This document shows positions 36,801-44,470 of a stretch of 64,000 bases of DNA, one piece after another; within the stretch, counting starts at the first letter, position 1, and every line of letters begins with the position of its first letter. The translations under genes were made by a program, and so were the position numbers. The stretch covers positions 1,426,001 through 1,490,000 of the forward strand of contig NZ_OCMT01000001.1 of assembly GCF_900215335.1 (NCBI RefSeq). Direction: 5' to 3'. Below the pieces are notes generated by a model. It searched no databases, was not told the DNA's origin, and saw only the letters and a list, made by a program, of their open reading frames with translations. This DNA comes from Pedobacter xixiisoli (GTDB lineage Bacteria; Bacteroidota; Bacteroidia; Sphingobacteriales; Sphingobacteriaceae).

Positions 36801-37307
36801 TAACCTGAATTTACCATCAGTATCTGTAGAAGCAGCAACATTAGCTCCTTTTATTCTTACACCAACACCGATTAAAGTTTCTTTGGTTTTGGCATCTATT
36901 ACTGTACCGTTAATTACAATAGGCACTGGTTTTTTGGTGATTACCACGTAACCTTCTACTACTTTATATTGCAAGTTGGTATGCGACAAAACTAATTTCA
37001 GTGCATCTGCCACGGTAATTTCGGCGTCAACATTGACTTTTTTAGAACTATTATCTAGCAGCGCAACTTGAGCATTAATTTGAACTTTGCTTTGCTTTTC
37101 TATGGTGGCCAAACTAGTACCTAAAGTTGCGTTATCTAACTTTAGCTTAATTTTTTGATTGAGATTTTGACCTAGTGCACTATTAGCCAAAAGTACTCCC
37201 ACACAGGCAAGTTTGATAGCTATCAGAAGAAACGAGCACTTCATATAGAAATAAATTTTATCTGTAGACAGATGGTCTTTAAGCACCCGACTATATTTCT
37301 TTCGCAT
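33816..37307 (-). CDS. STN-domain TonB-dependent receptor of an ECF/FecR system
   Basis: Large outer-membrane receptor. After the signal region (LACVGVLLANSALGQ) come an STN signalling domain (KIKLKLDNATLGTSLATIEK through GYVVITKKP), a CarboxypepD_reg-like domain (INGTVIDAKTKETLIGVGV), a plug (LQRVSGVTVTDDKYVAIRGL) and a ~750-residue barrel ending FTYNLLN. The STN domain and the FecR/sigma genes upstream indicate surface signalling. I favour ATG at 37307 (MRKKYSRVLKDH); 37376 and 37244 are alternatives. No SusD follows; lipoproteins of DUF4397 and FAS1 type do. Confidence 0.92.
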   Translation of the reverse strand: MRKKYSRVLKDHLSTDKIYFYMKCSFLLIAIKLACVGVLLANSALGQNLNQKIKLKLDNATLGTSLATIEKQSKVQINAQVALLDNSSKKVNVDAEITVADALKLVLSHTNLQYKVVEGYVVITKKPVPIVINGTVIDAKTKETLIGVGVRIKGANVAASTDTDGKFRLTIPEGGATLVISYIGYETREIKVDANTKNLTIALTASSTTLGEVVVQARRKANTDIAVLDERKNASIIQDAISSQLIERTGSITTTQALQRVSGVTVTDDKYVAIRGLGDRSVIGQLNGVRLASSDPDRSTIPLDLVPASLLDNITIYKTVTPDKPADAAAGIVELKTKSVPEKETFEIIAQTGLNSNVGMNGQYNSFWNSDMGAFGNKINQKNLSEDFKNLSKQYPGGLSAIQQMVANSNYSPNAYQEVSRINGIMQSFDPVMTTQFRKAPLNQLYSATYGNSFDVFKKHKLGLILGGNYYRRITDINGGDLTQYSIYQGVVTGNPDVYSFRNIPNYITPNSLYMGKYQTYKENTGVETLNYGTLAGLTYRFNNRNEISMQYLGSWGGESKATNLSGRYEYTGLPGDVLTTTNSLKQTFRTLNTFNLQGEHKFFDKELSPRLSYNVASSNSTQNDPDFRFSSLADYMPRNGGWYNRPVVGAGGTGSTPTYSKHLYALTSGYVNGFGPFGIIQAEPNGRRWRNLDEQNYNYKADLNIPFKLLGQTQTFKTGVNYLFRDRSFAENQLFLPGSNFTTNKAVPLYDAEGNLNRLVSSEFIGVKLPSANQGEGMMPVGGFLYNSQKSPNNYKGYFETNAFYGMVDLKLSEKLRVAGGVRFEMTNIGSAVDTADVFLDPSLTAGGSQIPLNPINPNSVYKTGYKPFYSVNATYTLNQNMNFRAAYNTTLARPELREITNVFEFDAFQMGLVVGNPNLKNQFTQNLDFRWEWFPAKGEVLAISAFGKQIENQLVKVFSLQTAGLAATYPEFPTIQFQNDPNIGKVWGIELEVVKNLGAMWDPLKNFYFGSNLLLAQSEIKKTPQRYEAIRSLDRYTPKNSPLFEQAPYSINAYLNYDNQKSGSDFTMTFNVVGERLVQINLTGEPDLYTMPVPVLDFVFSQRLSKNIKFKGYAKNLLNPAIKTVYANPQTGGKWYGNEYINRSFNRGAEIMLGFTYNLLN

Positions 37308-37474
37308 ATTTGGGGCAAGTGCAAGCAACTGCCTTACATATCGAGAAGAAATATGCAGGTGTAATAATTTTTGCATATTTTTGATCGTTATGGGTTTTCG
37401 CCATTGGCGGATATCTATTACTTATCTTGGGGCTGATGCGTCTTCGAAAACAACCAACCTTAGGATATTCCCGT

Positions 37475-37500
37475 CCTCCTCTCAAGGGAGGGCGTTTTTT
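37475..37500. terminator. Small hairpin between fecR and the TonB receptor gene
   Basis: CCTCC (37475-37479) and GGAGG (37487-37491) pair around a 7-base loop. A TTTTTT run follows on the plus strand, although both flanking genes are on the minus strand. It may be a processing site, an attenuator in the receptor leader, or a terminator for antisense transcription. A comparable hairpin follows the second fecR gene. Confidence 0.4.
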
Positions 37501-37517
37501 ATTTCATAGTCGAGATA

Positions 37518-38567
37518 TTACATAGTCGTCCTTTCCTTGTTTTTAATAATGATTTCCTTACCATTGATTTGATATTGAAAATCACCGGCTACACTTAAAA
37601 TATTCATGATTTTTGCAATAGAAATGTTGGTAGTTAAATTCACCTTCACCAATCTATTTGCCAAGGTTTTGCTATTTATTTTGATATCTACATTATACCA
37701 TCGTTTCAAAATTTCAGCAATATCTTCCAACTTGGTTTCATTGAAGAAGAGCCTTCCCTCTTTCCAACCTAACACATCAGCAACTGCTACACTGTTTAAA
37801 GTTTTCTTGTTAAGATGTTCGTCCCAGGTTACTGTTTCGCCTGGCAATAACATTGCAATTGGTTCAATTCTATTATCTACGTGACGGTCTACTCGTACTT
37901 TCCCCGTACTTACCAAAACAGATATCGGCTTACCTGCAAAAGCATCAATTTTAAAAGAAGTACCTAAAACTTGCGTGCTTACATTTCCAGTTCTGATAAT
38001 AAATGGTTTGTGAGGATTCTTGGTTACTTCAAAAAATGCCTCGCCTTCTAGCTCTACCTCTCTGGTTTTACCTGAGAAATTTTTAACGAAACGTAACTTA
38101 CTCATGGCGCCTAAATAAACTGTCGAACTATCTGGCAACACAATCTTACTTCTCTGTCCTTGCGGATTTAGTTTTTCTTCAAAAGCAATTGCTTGGGGTA
38201 GTTCGTCATTTTTTTGAGCGTTATTTAATTGCCATAAGCTTAACCCTACAACTCCGATTATTAACACCGCAGCATAACGCCAAAATGTATTACGTTGGTA
38301 AAAAGGTTTTATCACCTCCGTGGGAGTTTTGGCCGCGTCATCAAAAATGCGTTGTTCTAGCTTTTGTTTCCAGCGTAGCTTTTGGGAAAGTGGTGCGTTA
38401 TTAGTTTCTGGCGTAATTTTATCTACCCATTCTTCATCCCATATTTGGTTAAAGATTTGCTGGGCATCAGTGCGCTGGAGTATATCTTTTACTGATTTTA
38501 TTTCCTGCAGGCTACAATTGCCAGCTAGGTATTTCTTAATCAGTATTTTTTCTTCTTCTGAATTCAT
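37518..38567 (-). CDS. FecR-type anti-sigma factor
   Basis: 349-residue inner-membrane regulator. A cytoplasmic sigma-binding region (residues 1-90) precedes one transmembrane helix near 93-112 (YAAVLIIGVVGLSLWQLNN). The periplasmic FecR domain has SKIVLPDSSTVYLGAMSKL, ELEGEAFFEVTKNPHKPFII and VLGTSFKIDAF. A C-terminal DUF4974-like domain follows, with FNETKLEDIAEILKRWYNV. It should hold the sigma factor encoded 66 bp upstream until the STN domain of the receptor signals. Gene order sigma-fecR-receptor is canonical. Confidence 0.95.
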   Translation of the reverse strand: MNSEEEKILIKKYLAGNCSLQEIKSVKDILQRTDAQQIFNQIWDEEWVDKITPETNNAPLSQKLRWKQKLEQRIFDDAAKTPTEVIKPFYQRNTFWRYAAVLIIGVVGLSLWQLNNAQKNDELPQAIAFEEKLNPQGQRSKIVLPDSSTVYLGAMSKLRFVKNFSGKTREVELEGEAFFEVTKNPHKPFIIRTGNVSTQVLGTSFKIDAFAGKPISVLVSTGKVRVDRHVDNRIEPIAMLLPGETVTWDEHLNKKTLNSVAVADVLGWKEGRLFFNETKLEDIAEILKRWYNVDIKINSKTLANRLVKVNLTTNISIAKIMNILSVAGDFQYQINGKEIIIKNKERTTM

Positions 38568-38633
38568 TATTGTTGTCCTTCATTTTAAAAGACAGCGATA
38601 ACAAAGCGATAGGGTGAGTGGAAATGAAAAAAA

Positions 38634-39227
38634 TTAAAAAAATAAATACAGGAACAGAACAAGTGTCATATCTACGTGTTCTCTCATGTTTTCTCTAAGG
38701 AATTTTAGAGACATCAACATTTGGGTTTTGATGGTGTTGATGGATAAATTCATATTTTCGGCAATTTGCGGATAAGTCATCTGCTCTTCTCTACTTAACC
38801 TAAATATTTTTTGACGTTGCGGACTTAACTGCTCCAACTTTTGATGGTACAGTTTCTCCAATTCCTTAAAAGCGATTTCTTGCGAAACGGTTTCAGAAGA
38901 AAGCTGAGTCATTTCAGGAAGTTCATCAATAGTAACCGTAGCCATTTGCTTTTTCTTGATATAATTGAAGAGTACATTTTTCATGGCACCAAATAGATAG
39001 TGCTTTACTTCTCCTTGTATCTCGATGGTATTTCGCTTTCTCCAAATGTTATGCATCATATCCATGGTTAGCTCTTCAGCAGCTTCCATATTTTTCACAT
39101 AATTGAGAGAAAATTTATACAAGGGTTCAAAATATCTATCAAAAAGTTGATTGAATGCCCTAAGGTTATCTTGGCTGCACTCTAGCATCAAACATTTATC
39201 AGAAAGCTTTGTATAATCCTTGGCCAT
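38634..39227 (-). CDS. ECF RNA polymerase sigma factor
   Basis: 197-residue sigma-70-type ECF factor. Region 2 is in the first ~90 residues (FNQLFDRYFEPLYKFSLNYV; AAEELTMDMMHNIWRKR). Region 4 lies at about 125-180 (LEQLSPQRQKIFRLSREEQM; YPQIAENMNLSINTIKTQM). The C-terminus ends in a short hydrophobic stretch. It presumably drives the receptor/lipoprotein operon downstream when released by FecR. A TACTTTTG -7 box lies upstream at 39250-39257. Confidence 0.95.
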   Translation of the reverse strand: MAKDYTKLSDKCLMLECSQDNLRAFNQLFDRYFEPLYKFSLNYVKNMEAAEELTMDMMHNIWRKRNTIEIQGEVKHYLFGAMKNVLFNYIKKKQMATVTIDELPEMTQLSSETVSQEIAFKELEKLYHQKLEQLSPQRQKIFRLSREEQMTYPQIAENMNLSINTIKTQMLMSLKFLRENMREHVDMTLVLFLYLFF

Positions 39228-39249
39228 TTTGCTATAAATACTACAATGC

Positions 39250-39257
39250 CAAAAGTA
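39250..39257 (-). promoter_or_regulatory. Possible -7 box of the ECF sigma gene
   Basis: TACTTTTG on the minus strand matches TAnnTTTG, 22 bp ahead of the sigma-factor ATG. No clear TTG is found at the usual -33 distance. Confidence 0.4.
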
Positions 39258-39468
39258 TCCTTACAAAACCTACTTTAAATTACGCCAATATTAACTTATG
39301 GTAAAGTTGAAAATAGATTTACCAAAAATTTTGATCAAAAAAAATCATTTACTCATATAAAGAATAGTTTTAGGGATAAGAATTATTAAAAACCAAAGAA
39401 ATATCACTTGTCGAAACCTAACTAAAAGATAGAGGTTAGATTAAAATATCAATACTAACCACTATTTA

Positions 39469-41127
39469 TCAATTTGCTGCAACGCTAATCTTATTATTTT
39501 GCAACATCATTCTGGTTGCCAAAATATGCTCGCAAGGTCCTTTCTTAAGTTTATTACTCTGAAAAAATGAACATTCGCAAGCGCCATCTATTAGACGCTG
39601 ATCTTTATCAATCAAAGCTAGCGTACTTAAAGTCTCATTTTTTGTTTTCACTTTACCTTTAATCTCTAGTACATCGTTAGCTATTCTAGTAACGATTTTT
39701 ACCTGATCTTGGACGATAAAATCGTTAGCTAGCTTTTCTTGTTCGCTACCAAAACGTAAAGCAGCAAAATCAAGCGGTTCTTGATTCAGTTCTCTCACTC
39801 GATAAACGCCATTTTTCAAATCATAAATCACTCGCCCAGCTTGTGTGAACGCAGTTAATGCCGATGATACTACTGCAGAACTTAATCCAGATTTATTTGC
39901 AATTTCATCTGTAGTTGCAAACCAAGTTTCTTTCAAAGTATTAAAAACTTGTTGCTTGGTTAATAAATCTACATGACCACGAGGTGCCATTAAGTCAAAG
40001 TTTCCTGCTCGGCTCCAATCATTATTTGTCCAGCCCGATAAACCAAGCGTAAAAGTCATATCACCTAAATCAGCCATAAAAAACGAAGGTAAACCAGAAC
40101 CTAGCAATACCACTTTAAAGCTTTTTGTAATTGGAATTAAGCGTTCCAAAATCATCAATCTCCTCCTACCCCAAATTCTAATTGTTTTTTCTTCTGAACC
40201 TGTATAAATAGATCGATGAAAAGTCAAGGTTTCATACCAAGGCTCTACTACCAAACGCACTGGCTTATCTGGTTCCAAAATGAAACGCAATGCTCTCGGA
40301 CCATTGGTTTCCTTAAAGCGACGTAAATACTGGCAAAGGCTAAAAACGTCCATCGGATGTAATTCGAAAGTAGTTGCAGGCAAAGTCATTGCCGCACTTA
40401 CTTGTAAAAAACCACGTACCCAAGAATCTGGCAAATCTATTTTTACTTCTTTGTAAACCTCTTCATTGGTGGTTTTAGTTTCAAATCCAGAGGGATCAAT
40501 TTTAAATGAAGTATCCTTGTAACCTCTTATTTTTTGAAATTCACCATACAACTCTGCAGAATAATCTATATTGGTTGTACCACACTTAAAATCACTTATT
40601 TCTGTAAACACGTTATAATTACAGCTCAATTTACCATAAGATGATTCATCTTGGCTAAAGCATTCGAAAAAAAGCTCGTCTGGATGAATAGTAATTACAG
40701 GATCTAGTACAATCCACGCATCACGATCATTTTTATATAAATAATCGAAGTATTTACTTTTTGCTCTGTTAAATGGCCCAAGTACTCTATCTTTCTCTTG
40801 ATAGATAGACTTCAGATCTTTTCTAATTTCGTCAATACGATTTCTTACCTGGTCAATCTGAAAGTTGGCCATATATTCGCCAAGCCAAAGTTTTTCCTGT
40901 TCTTCTGCCCAAGCCTTATACTCGGTTTTATCCTTTGGTTGGTAACGTAAATCAGAAACAACCACATCATGCAAGGCTGAAATGGCTTCTCTAAAAGCGA
41001 TTTTTTTATTTAGTTTTCCAACAAAAAATGTGGGTTCACGCAGCGCATCTGGTGCAAAATTCATTGCCGTTTCGTTTGCATCATTACTGATGGAGGTATC
41101 TCCACTGTATTTATAATTGAATAACAT
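39469..41127 (-). CDS. Winged-helix/SWIM zinc-finger protein, retron accessory
   Basis: 552-residue cytoplasmic protein and last gene of the retron operon. Residues ~387-446 form a winged-helix segment (KQQVFNTLKETWFATTDEIA; VVSSALTAFTQAGRVIYDL). A SWIM zinc finger follows at C517-x-C519...C532-x-H534 (CECS and CEHI). SWIM fingers bind DNA or proteins. The first 380 residues are unassigned, with a predicted coiled coil near 88-120. It starts 4 bp after the ARM-repeat gene. I recall that type XIII retrons carry a wHTH-SWIM protein, an exact architectural match. Its role as effector or as retron-complex component is unproven. Confidence 0.9.
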   Translation of the reverse strand: MLFNYKYSGDTSISNDANETAMNFAPDALREPTFFVGKLNKKIAFREAISALHDVVVSDLRYQPKDKTEYKAWAEEQEKLWLGEYMANFQIDQVRNRIDEIRKDLKSIYQEKDRVLGPFNRAKSKYFDYLYKNDRDAWIVLDPVITIHPDELFFECFSQDESSYGKLSCNYNVFTEISDFKCGTTNIDYSAELYGEFQKIRGYKDTSFKIDPSGFETKTTNEEVYKEVKIDLPDSWVRGFLQVSAAMTLPATTFELHPMDVFSLCQYLRRFKETNGPRALRFILEPDKPVRLVVEPWYETLTFHRSIYTGSEEKTIRIWGRRRLMILERLIPITKSFKVVLLGSGLPSFFMADLGDMTFTLGLSGWTNNDWSRAGNFDLMAPRGHVDLLTKQQVFNTLKETWFATTDEIANKSGLSSAVVSSALTAFTQAGRVIYDLKNGVYRVRELNQEPLDFAALRFGSEQEKLANDFIVQDQVKIVTRIANDVLEIKGKVKTKNETLSTLALIDKDQRLIDGACECSFFQSNKLKKGPCEHILATRMMLQNNKISVAAN

Positions 41128-41131
41128 GCGC

Positions 41132-44100
41132 TTAATTTTTGATGGTCAGGTGCATATCCAACTCAGGATAATACGCTTTAATTTTTGTTAAAATATCAAT
41201 ACAAGTGGCCTTATCTTGAACAGTAGATTGAGCTGAAACATCATCTAAAATACCTACGGCCCAGGCGGCAGTTTCTTGATTAGTTAGTGCTTCTTCAGAT
41301 ATAAAGCTAAAGACTCGATTTTTGGCTACCCTAGCTTTATTGACACGTGTAAGCACCGAGCGGAAATAAAAGGTTAACTCCTGCAGTAAATGTGGTTGGT
41401 TTTTAGCGTAAGTTGATAAGTAACTACTCACAAAAGACTGAACGTTTACGCTTGGATGTTCGCTCAGCTTTGTTAAATACGTTAAAGCATTTTCTGCATT
41501 AAAAAACCTCGTAATCATCTCTTTACCAAAACTCTCTACATCTGGTCTAATCGAATCTACAATGCTTATTAATGTATCTGCATCCCAATCTGTAGCTGTA
41601 AACTCGGTTTTAAAGAAATGAAATGCGTAAGCTCTGGTGTCGTCCCATTTGGAATCTGTTAAATAAAGTGATTGATTTCTCTGTTCACGGATTCGTTCCA
41701 CATTTTGTTTGAAATAATTCCAGCTCCATTGACGAATTGCCAGAATTTCGTGGCTACCAAAAGAAATGATTTGTCTTAAAGAAAAACGATTAGAATCGGC
41801 ATAAGCTTTCAAAATTTCGTAACCAGCCAATTGACTTGTTCTATATTGAGCATGAACTAATTTTGTAATTTCTTTTGGCTGTAAACCCGTATTCCAATAC
41901 CCTTTTAGTTGGTTCAGCAAAAACCCGCTCAGCTTAGCATGCGCACCCTCAAATTTCTCTTTACGCATTAAAGCATAAACCAAAGCTGGCACAACAGTAT
42001 TTCCTATCTCTGGCTGATGAACAACCAGTCGGTTGATTGTAGCAAAAACGGCATCCAGAATTCGTTCATCACTTTGGTCAATCAGCTTGAGTAAAAAATG
42101 GATATGTTGACTTAAAAAATGGTCTGGATATCGGTTCAGTAAATCTATACCACCATCCCTCACTTCAGCAAACTCGCTCAGCAACAACATTTCAGTTAAA
42201 GTAATGGGTATTTCTGTAGCCGAAACATTTTCAACTTTACTCAACAATATTTTTGCGGCTAAAATTTGATTACTACTCAAAGAAGAAGCCATCAACTGCT
42301 CTACAATAGTCCAGCTGAGCTTCTCTGCCTGAGCTTGAGCAATTAAAAACAATCTATTAATGGCGCTTTTGGCTTGAAGATTATTTTCTTCTGTATTTTC
42401 AAGATTTAAGAGCTCAGCAATGGTTTTACCTAAAATAGCTTGTGCCCGTTCATCAGAAAACTCATGTATTTGTAGCCTTTCATCAATCCAACTTTTGGTT
42501 TCTTCCTTGATGTTGAAAAGTGTAGTCAGCACAAATTCAATATCATTGAAATACAATGCACTGTTTGTATTTACCAATTGTTGCGCCCAATTTCTAGCTT
42601 GCTCCGTATTACTTCCCAATATTTTAGCCACAAAAGATAGCTTTCCGGCAAATTTGCTTTCATCGCTTTTCAATATCTCGAAGCCGAACTTATTTGGTAA
42701 ATCGAATTTACTATTGAGTAACTGTAATATCGCCCGTTCGTCAAATCGTTGGCTAATTTCTTCAAATTTAGGATGAGCTTTTAACCTTTCATAAGCGAAA
42801 AGATGAATCCTACCCATCTCCGCCTGCATAAGCAATTGCACATAAGCTTCAGGCATTGCATCCCAAAGTTCTGGATATAATTCTAAACGAGGTAGCATTT
42901 CAACCTCATTTTTTTGTTCAATTTCAGTATGAATAACTGGAGCCGCAGATGGTGGAGGAACTACATTTTTTTTCCCAAATAAATTTTTGAAGATATTTTT
43001 AGCTGCGTCGATTACAGAACCTGTACTAGTATGATCAACAAAACCACTGTTCTGAGCTGGTGCCGCAAAAACAGTAGAAGAATTATAATAATAACTAGAG
43101 CTAACCACTGTTCTACTATTGGTAATAAACTTTAAGTTAGCCTGCAATTTACGCTCTGAATCATTGCCGAACAGAATAGTTGAAAGCAGTAGAGCATCTG
43201 AACATTCTGGATAATTTACAATATAGTAGGTATAAAGTTTGGTCTTGTAATCATACCTTCCATAATCGCTTAACGGCTTTTCTTGAGCAATGGTGTAATC
43301 TTTTTCTTTATACTGCAGCAAAATATTCACCGCAAGTTTCAAATACGCAGTGCTACCCCCAGCAATAGCAGTCTGTTTTAAAAAATCGACTGCATTTTTC
43401 TGAAAATAAGCTTTAGTATACTGCGAGAAAGCCAATTTACTATCTTTATTTTTTAGCTCTGCGCCCACCTTAACAGCTTGGTCAATAACGGTTAAATATG
43501 GCCTCGAGTTAGAATCTAGCGCATATGTTCGTCTAAACATGGCGGGCTGCTTTTCAAAACCATAAGATAAAAGAGCCAATGTTACAGCATCATTTCTTAG
43601 TTGCGCTAACTTATAAATTGCCCTTAAATGTTTAAAATATGGAGGTCGATAGTTCCAAGTTTTTAGTACTGCACTGAATACGGATAATATTTGCGGTTTT
43701 ATCTTGCACAATAAATAAATGGATGTAAAATGATCTACTTCTTTATTTTCCGTATTTTGATGTAAAGCGGCAGTTAATAACTCCAAATCATCTATTTCAA
43801 TGGCATATCTTACCTCTGTGGGCAGTTTCTCTAATAACTGATTGCATAACTTTTGCTGTTCAGTTTCGTTAGCAATGGTTAAAAGACCTTCGAAAGCTAC
43901 ATTTAATATATGACTTTTTTGCTTCACGTTATTTGCCAAGGCTGTAAACAAAGGTTCGGCGGTGGTAGCATTTAATTTAATTAAAGCGTACAAAGCCGCA
44001 TAAGTTTGCATTTCATTACCTCTTGTAGCTAACTTTATAATAAAGGGAATAGCCTCTTGCAAACCCAACAAGCCTGCTTTCCAAATTACTCTGCTTGTCT

Positions 44101-44458
44101 TCCATTCGGTCTTAAAGCTATTTCTGCCCACTATGGCATCTTGCAAGCGTTGTAAAATTACACCATTCAAAGTATCAGGTTCAATGGCATCCAAAGACGG
44201 CAGTTCCATAAACACTTCTGTTTCTGTTTGATACCCCTTTTTTCGCTTTTCATTTTCTAGTTCCGCAAAAAGGATTTCGGCTTTATCCAATTGCAGAGCA
44301 GATGGAGTTTTTGTGCCTTCCTTAAGTGTATTTCCTCGTCTTCCGTATCTAAAATTTACTAAGAACTCGTTTGTAGAAAGTTCGCAGAGGTCAATTTCGT
44401 AGACTTTATCAGATTTTCCTTCCTTAAAAAATAACCTGCTTTGTTTAATAAGTTTCAT
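41132..44458 (-). CDS. WGR-domain HEAT/ARM-repeat protein, retron accessory
   Basis: 1108-residue cytoplasmic protein. The N-terminal ~85 residues form a WGR domain (SRLFFKEGKSDKVYEIDL; VNFRYGRRGNTLKEG). WGR domains in PARPs and bacterial proteins bind nucleic acid. The rest is an alpha-solenoid of HEAT/ARM repeats, broken by a low-complexity linker around residues 440-515 (SSSYYYNSSTVF; VVPPPSAAPVI). ATG at 44458 is preferred; 44464 adds two residues. It lies 12 bp after the reverse transcriptase stop and 4 bp before the SWIM gene. As I recall, type XIII retrons carry an ARM-repeat protein. No nuclease motif is evident. Confidence 0.9.
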   Translation of the reverse strand: MKLIKQSRLFFKEGKSDKVYEIDLCELSTNEFLVNFRYGRRGNTLKEGTKTPSALQLDKAEILFAELENEKRKKGYQTETEVFMELPSLDAIEPDTLNGVILQRLQDAIVGRNSFKTEWKTSRVIWKAGLLGLQEAIPFIIKLATRGNEMQTYAALYALIKLNATTAEPLFTALANNVKQKSHILNVAFEGLLTIANETEQQKLCNQLLEKLPTEVRYAIEIDDLELLTAALHQNTENKEVDHFTSIYLLCKIKPQILSVFSAVLKTWNYRPPYFKHLRAIYKLAQLRNDAVTLALLSYGFEKQPAMFRRTYALDSNSRPYLTVIDQAVKVGAELKNKDSKLAFSQYTKAYFQKNAVDFLKQTAIAGGSTAYLKLAVNILLQYKEKDYTIAQEKPLSDYGRYDYKTKLYTYYIVNYPECSDALLLSTILFGNDSERKLQANLKFITNSRTVVSSSYYYNSSTVFAAPAQNSGFVDHTSTGSVIDAAKNIFKNLFGKKNVVPPPSAAPVIHTEIEQKNEVEMLPRLELYPELWDAMPEAYVQLLMQAEMGRIHLFAYERLKAHPKFEEISQRFDERAILQLLNSKFDLPNKFGFEILKSDESKFAGKLSFVAKILGSNTEQARNWAQQLVNTNSALYFNDIEFVLTTLFNIKEETKSWIDERLQIHEFSDERAQAILGKTIAELLNLENTEENNLQAKSAINRLFLIAQAQAEKLSWTIVEQLMASSLSSNQILAAKILLSKVENVSATEIPITLTEMLLLSEFAEVRDGGIDLLNRYPDHFLSQHIHFLLKLIDQSDERILDAVFATINRLVVHQPEIGNTVVPALVYALMRKEKFEGAHAKLSGFLLNQLKGYWNTGLQPKEITKLVHAQYRTSQLAGYEILKAYADSNRFSLRQIISFGSHEILAIRQWSWNYFKQNVERIREQRNQSLYLTDSKWDDTRAYAFHFFKTEFTATDWDADTLISIVDSIRPDVESFGKEMITRFFNAENALTYLTKLSEHPSVNVQSFVSSYLSTYAKNQPHLLQELTFYFRSVLTRVNKARVAKNRVFSFISEEALTNQETAAWAVGILDDVSAQSTVQDKATCIDILTKIKAYYPELDMHLTIKN

Positions 44459-44470
44459 ATGCAAATCGTT

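Noticed and set aside
42420..42776. 118-codon plus-strand frame opposite the WGR/ARM gene
   Set aside because: Antisense to a coherent HEAT/ARM reading frame; no motif.
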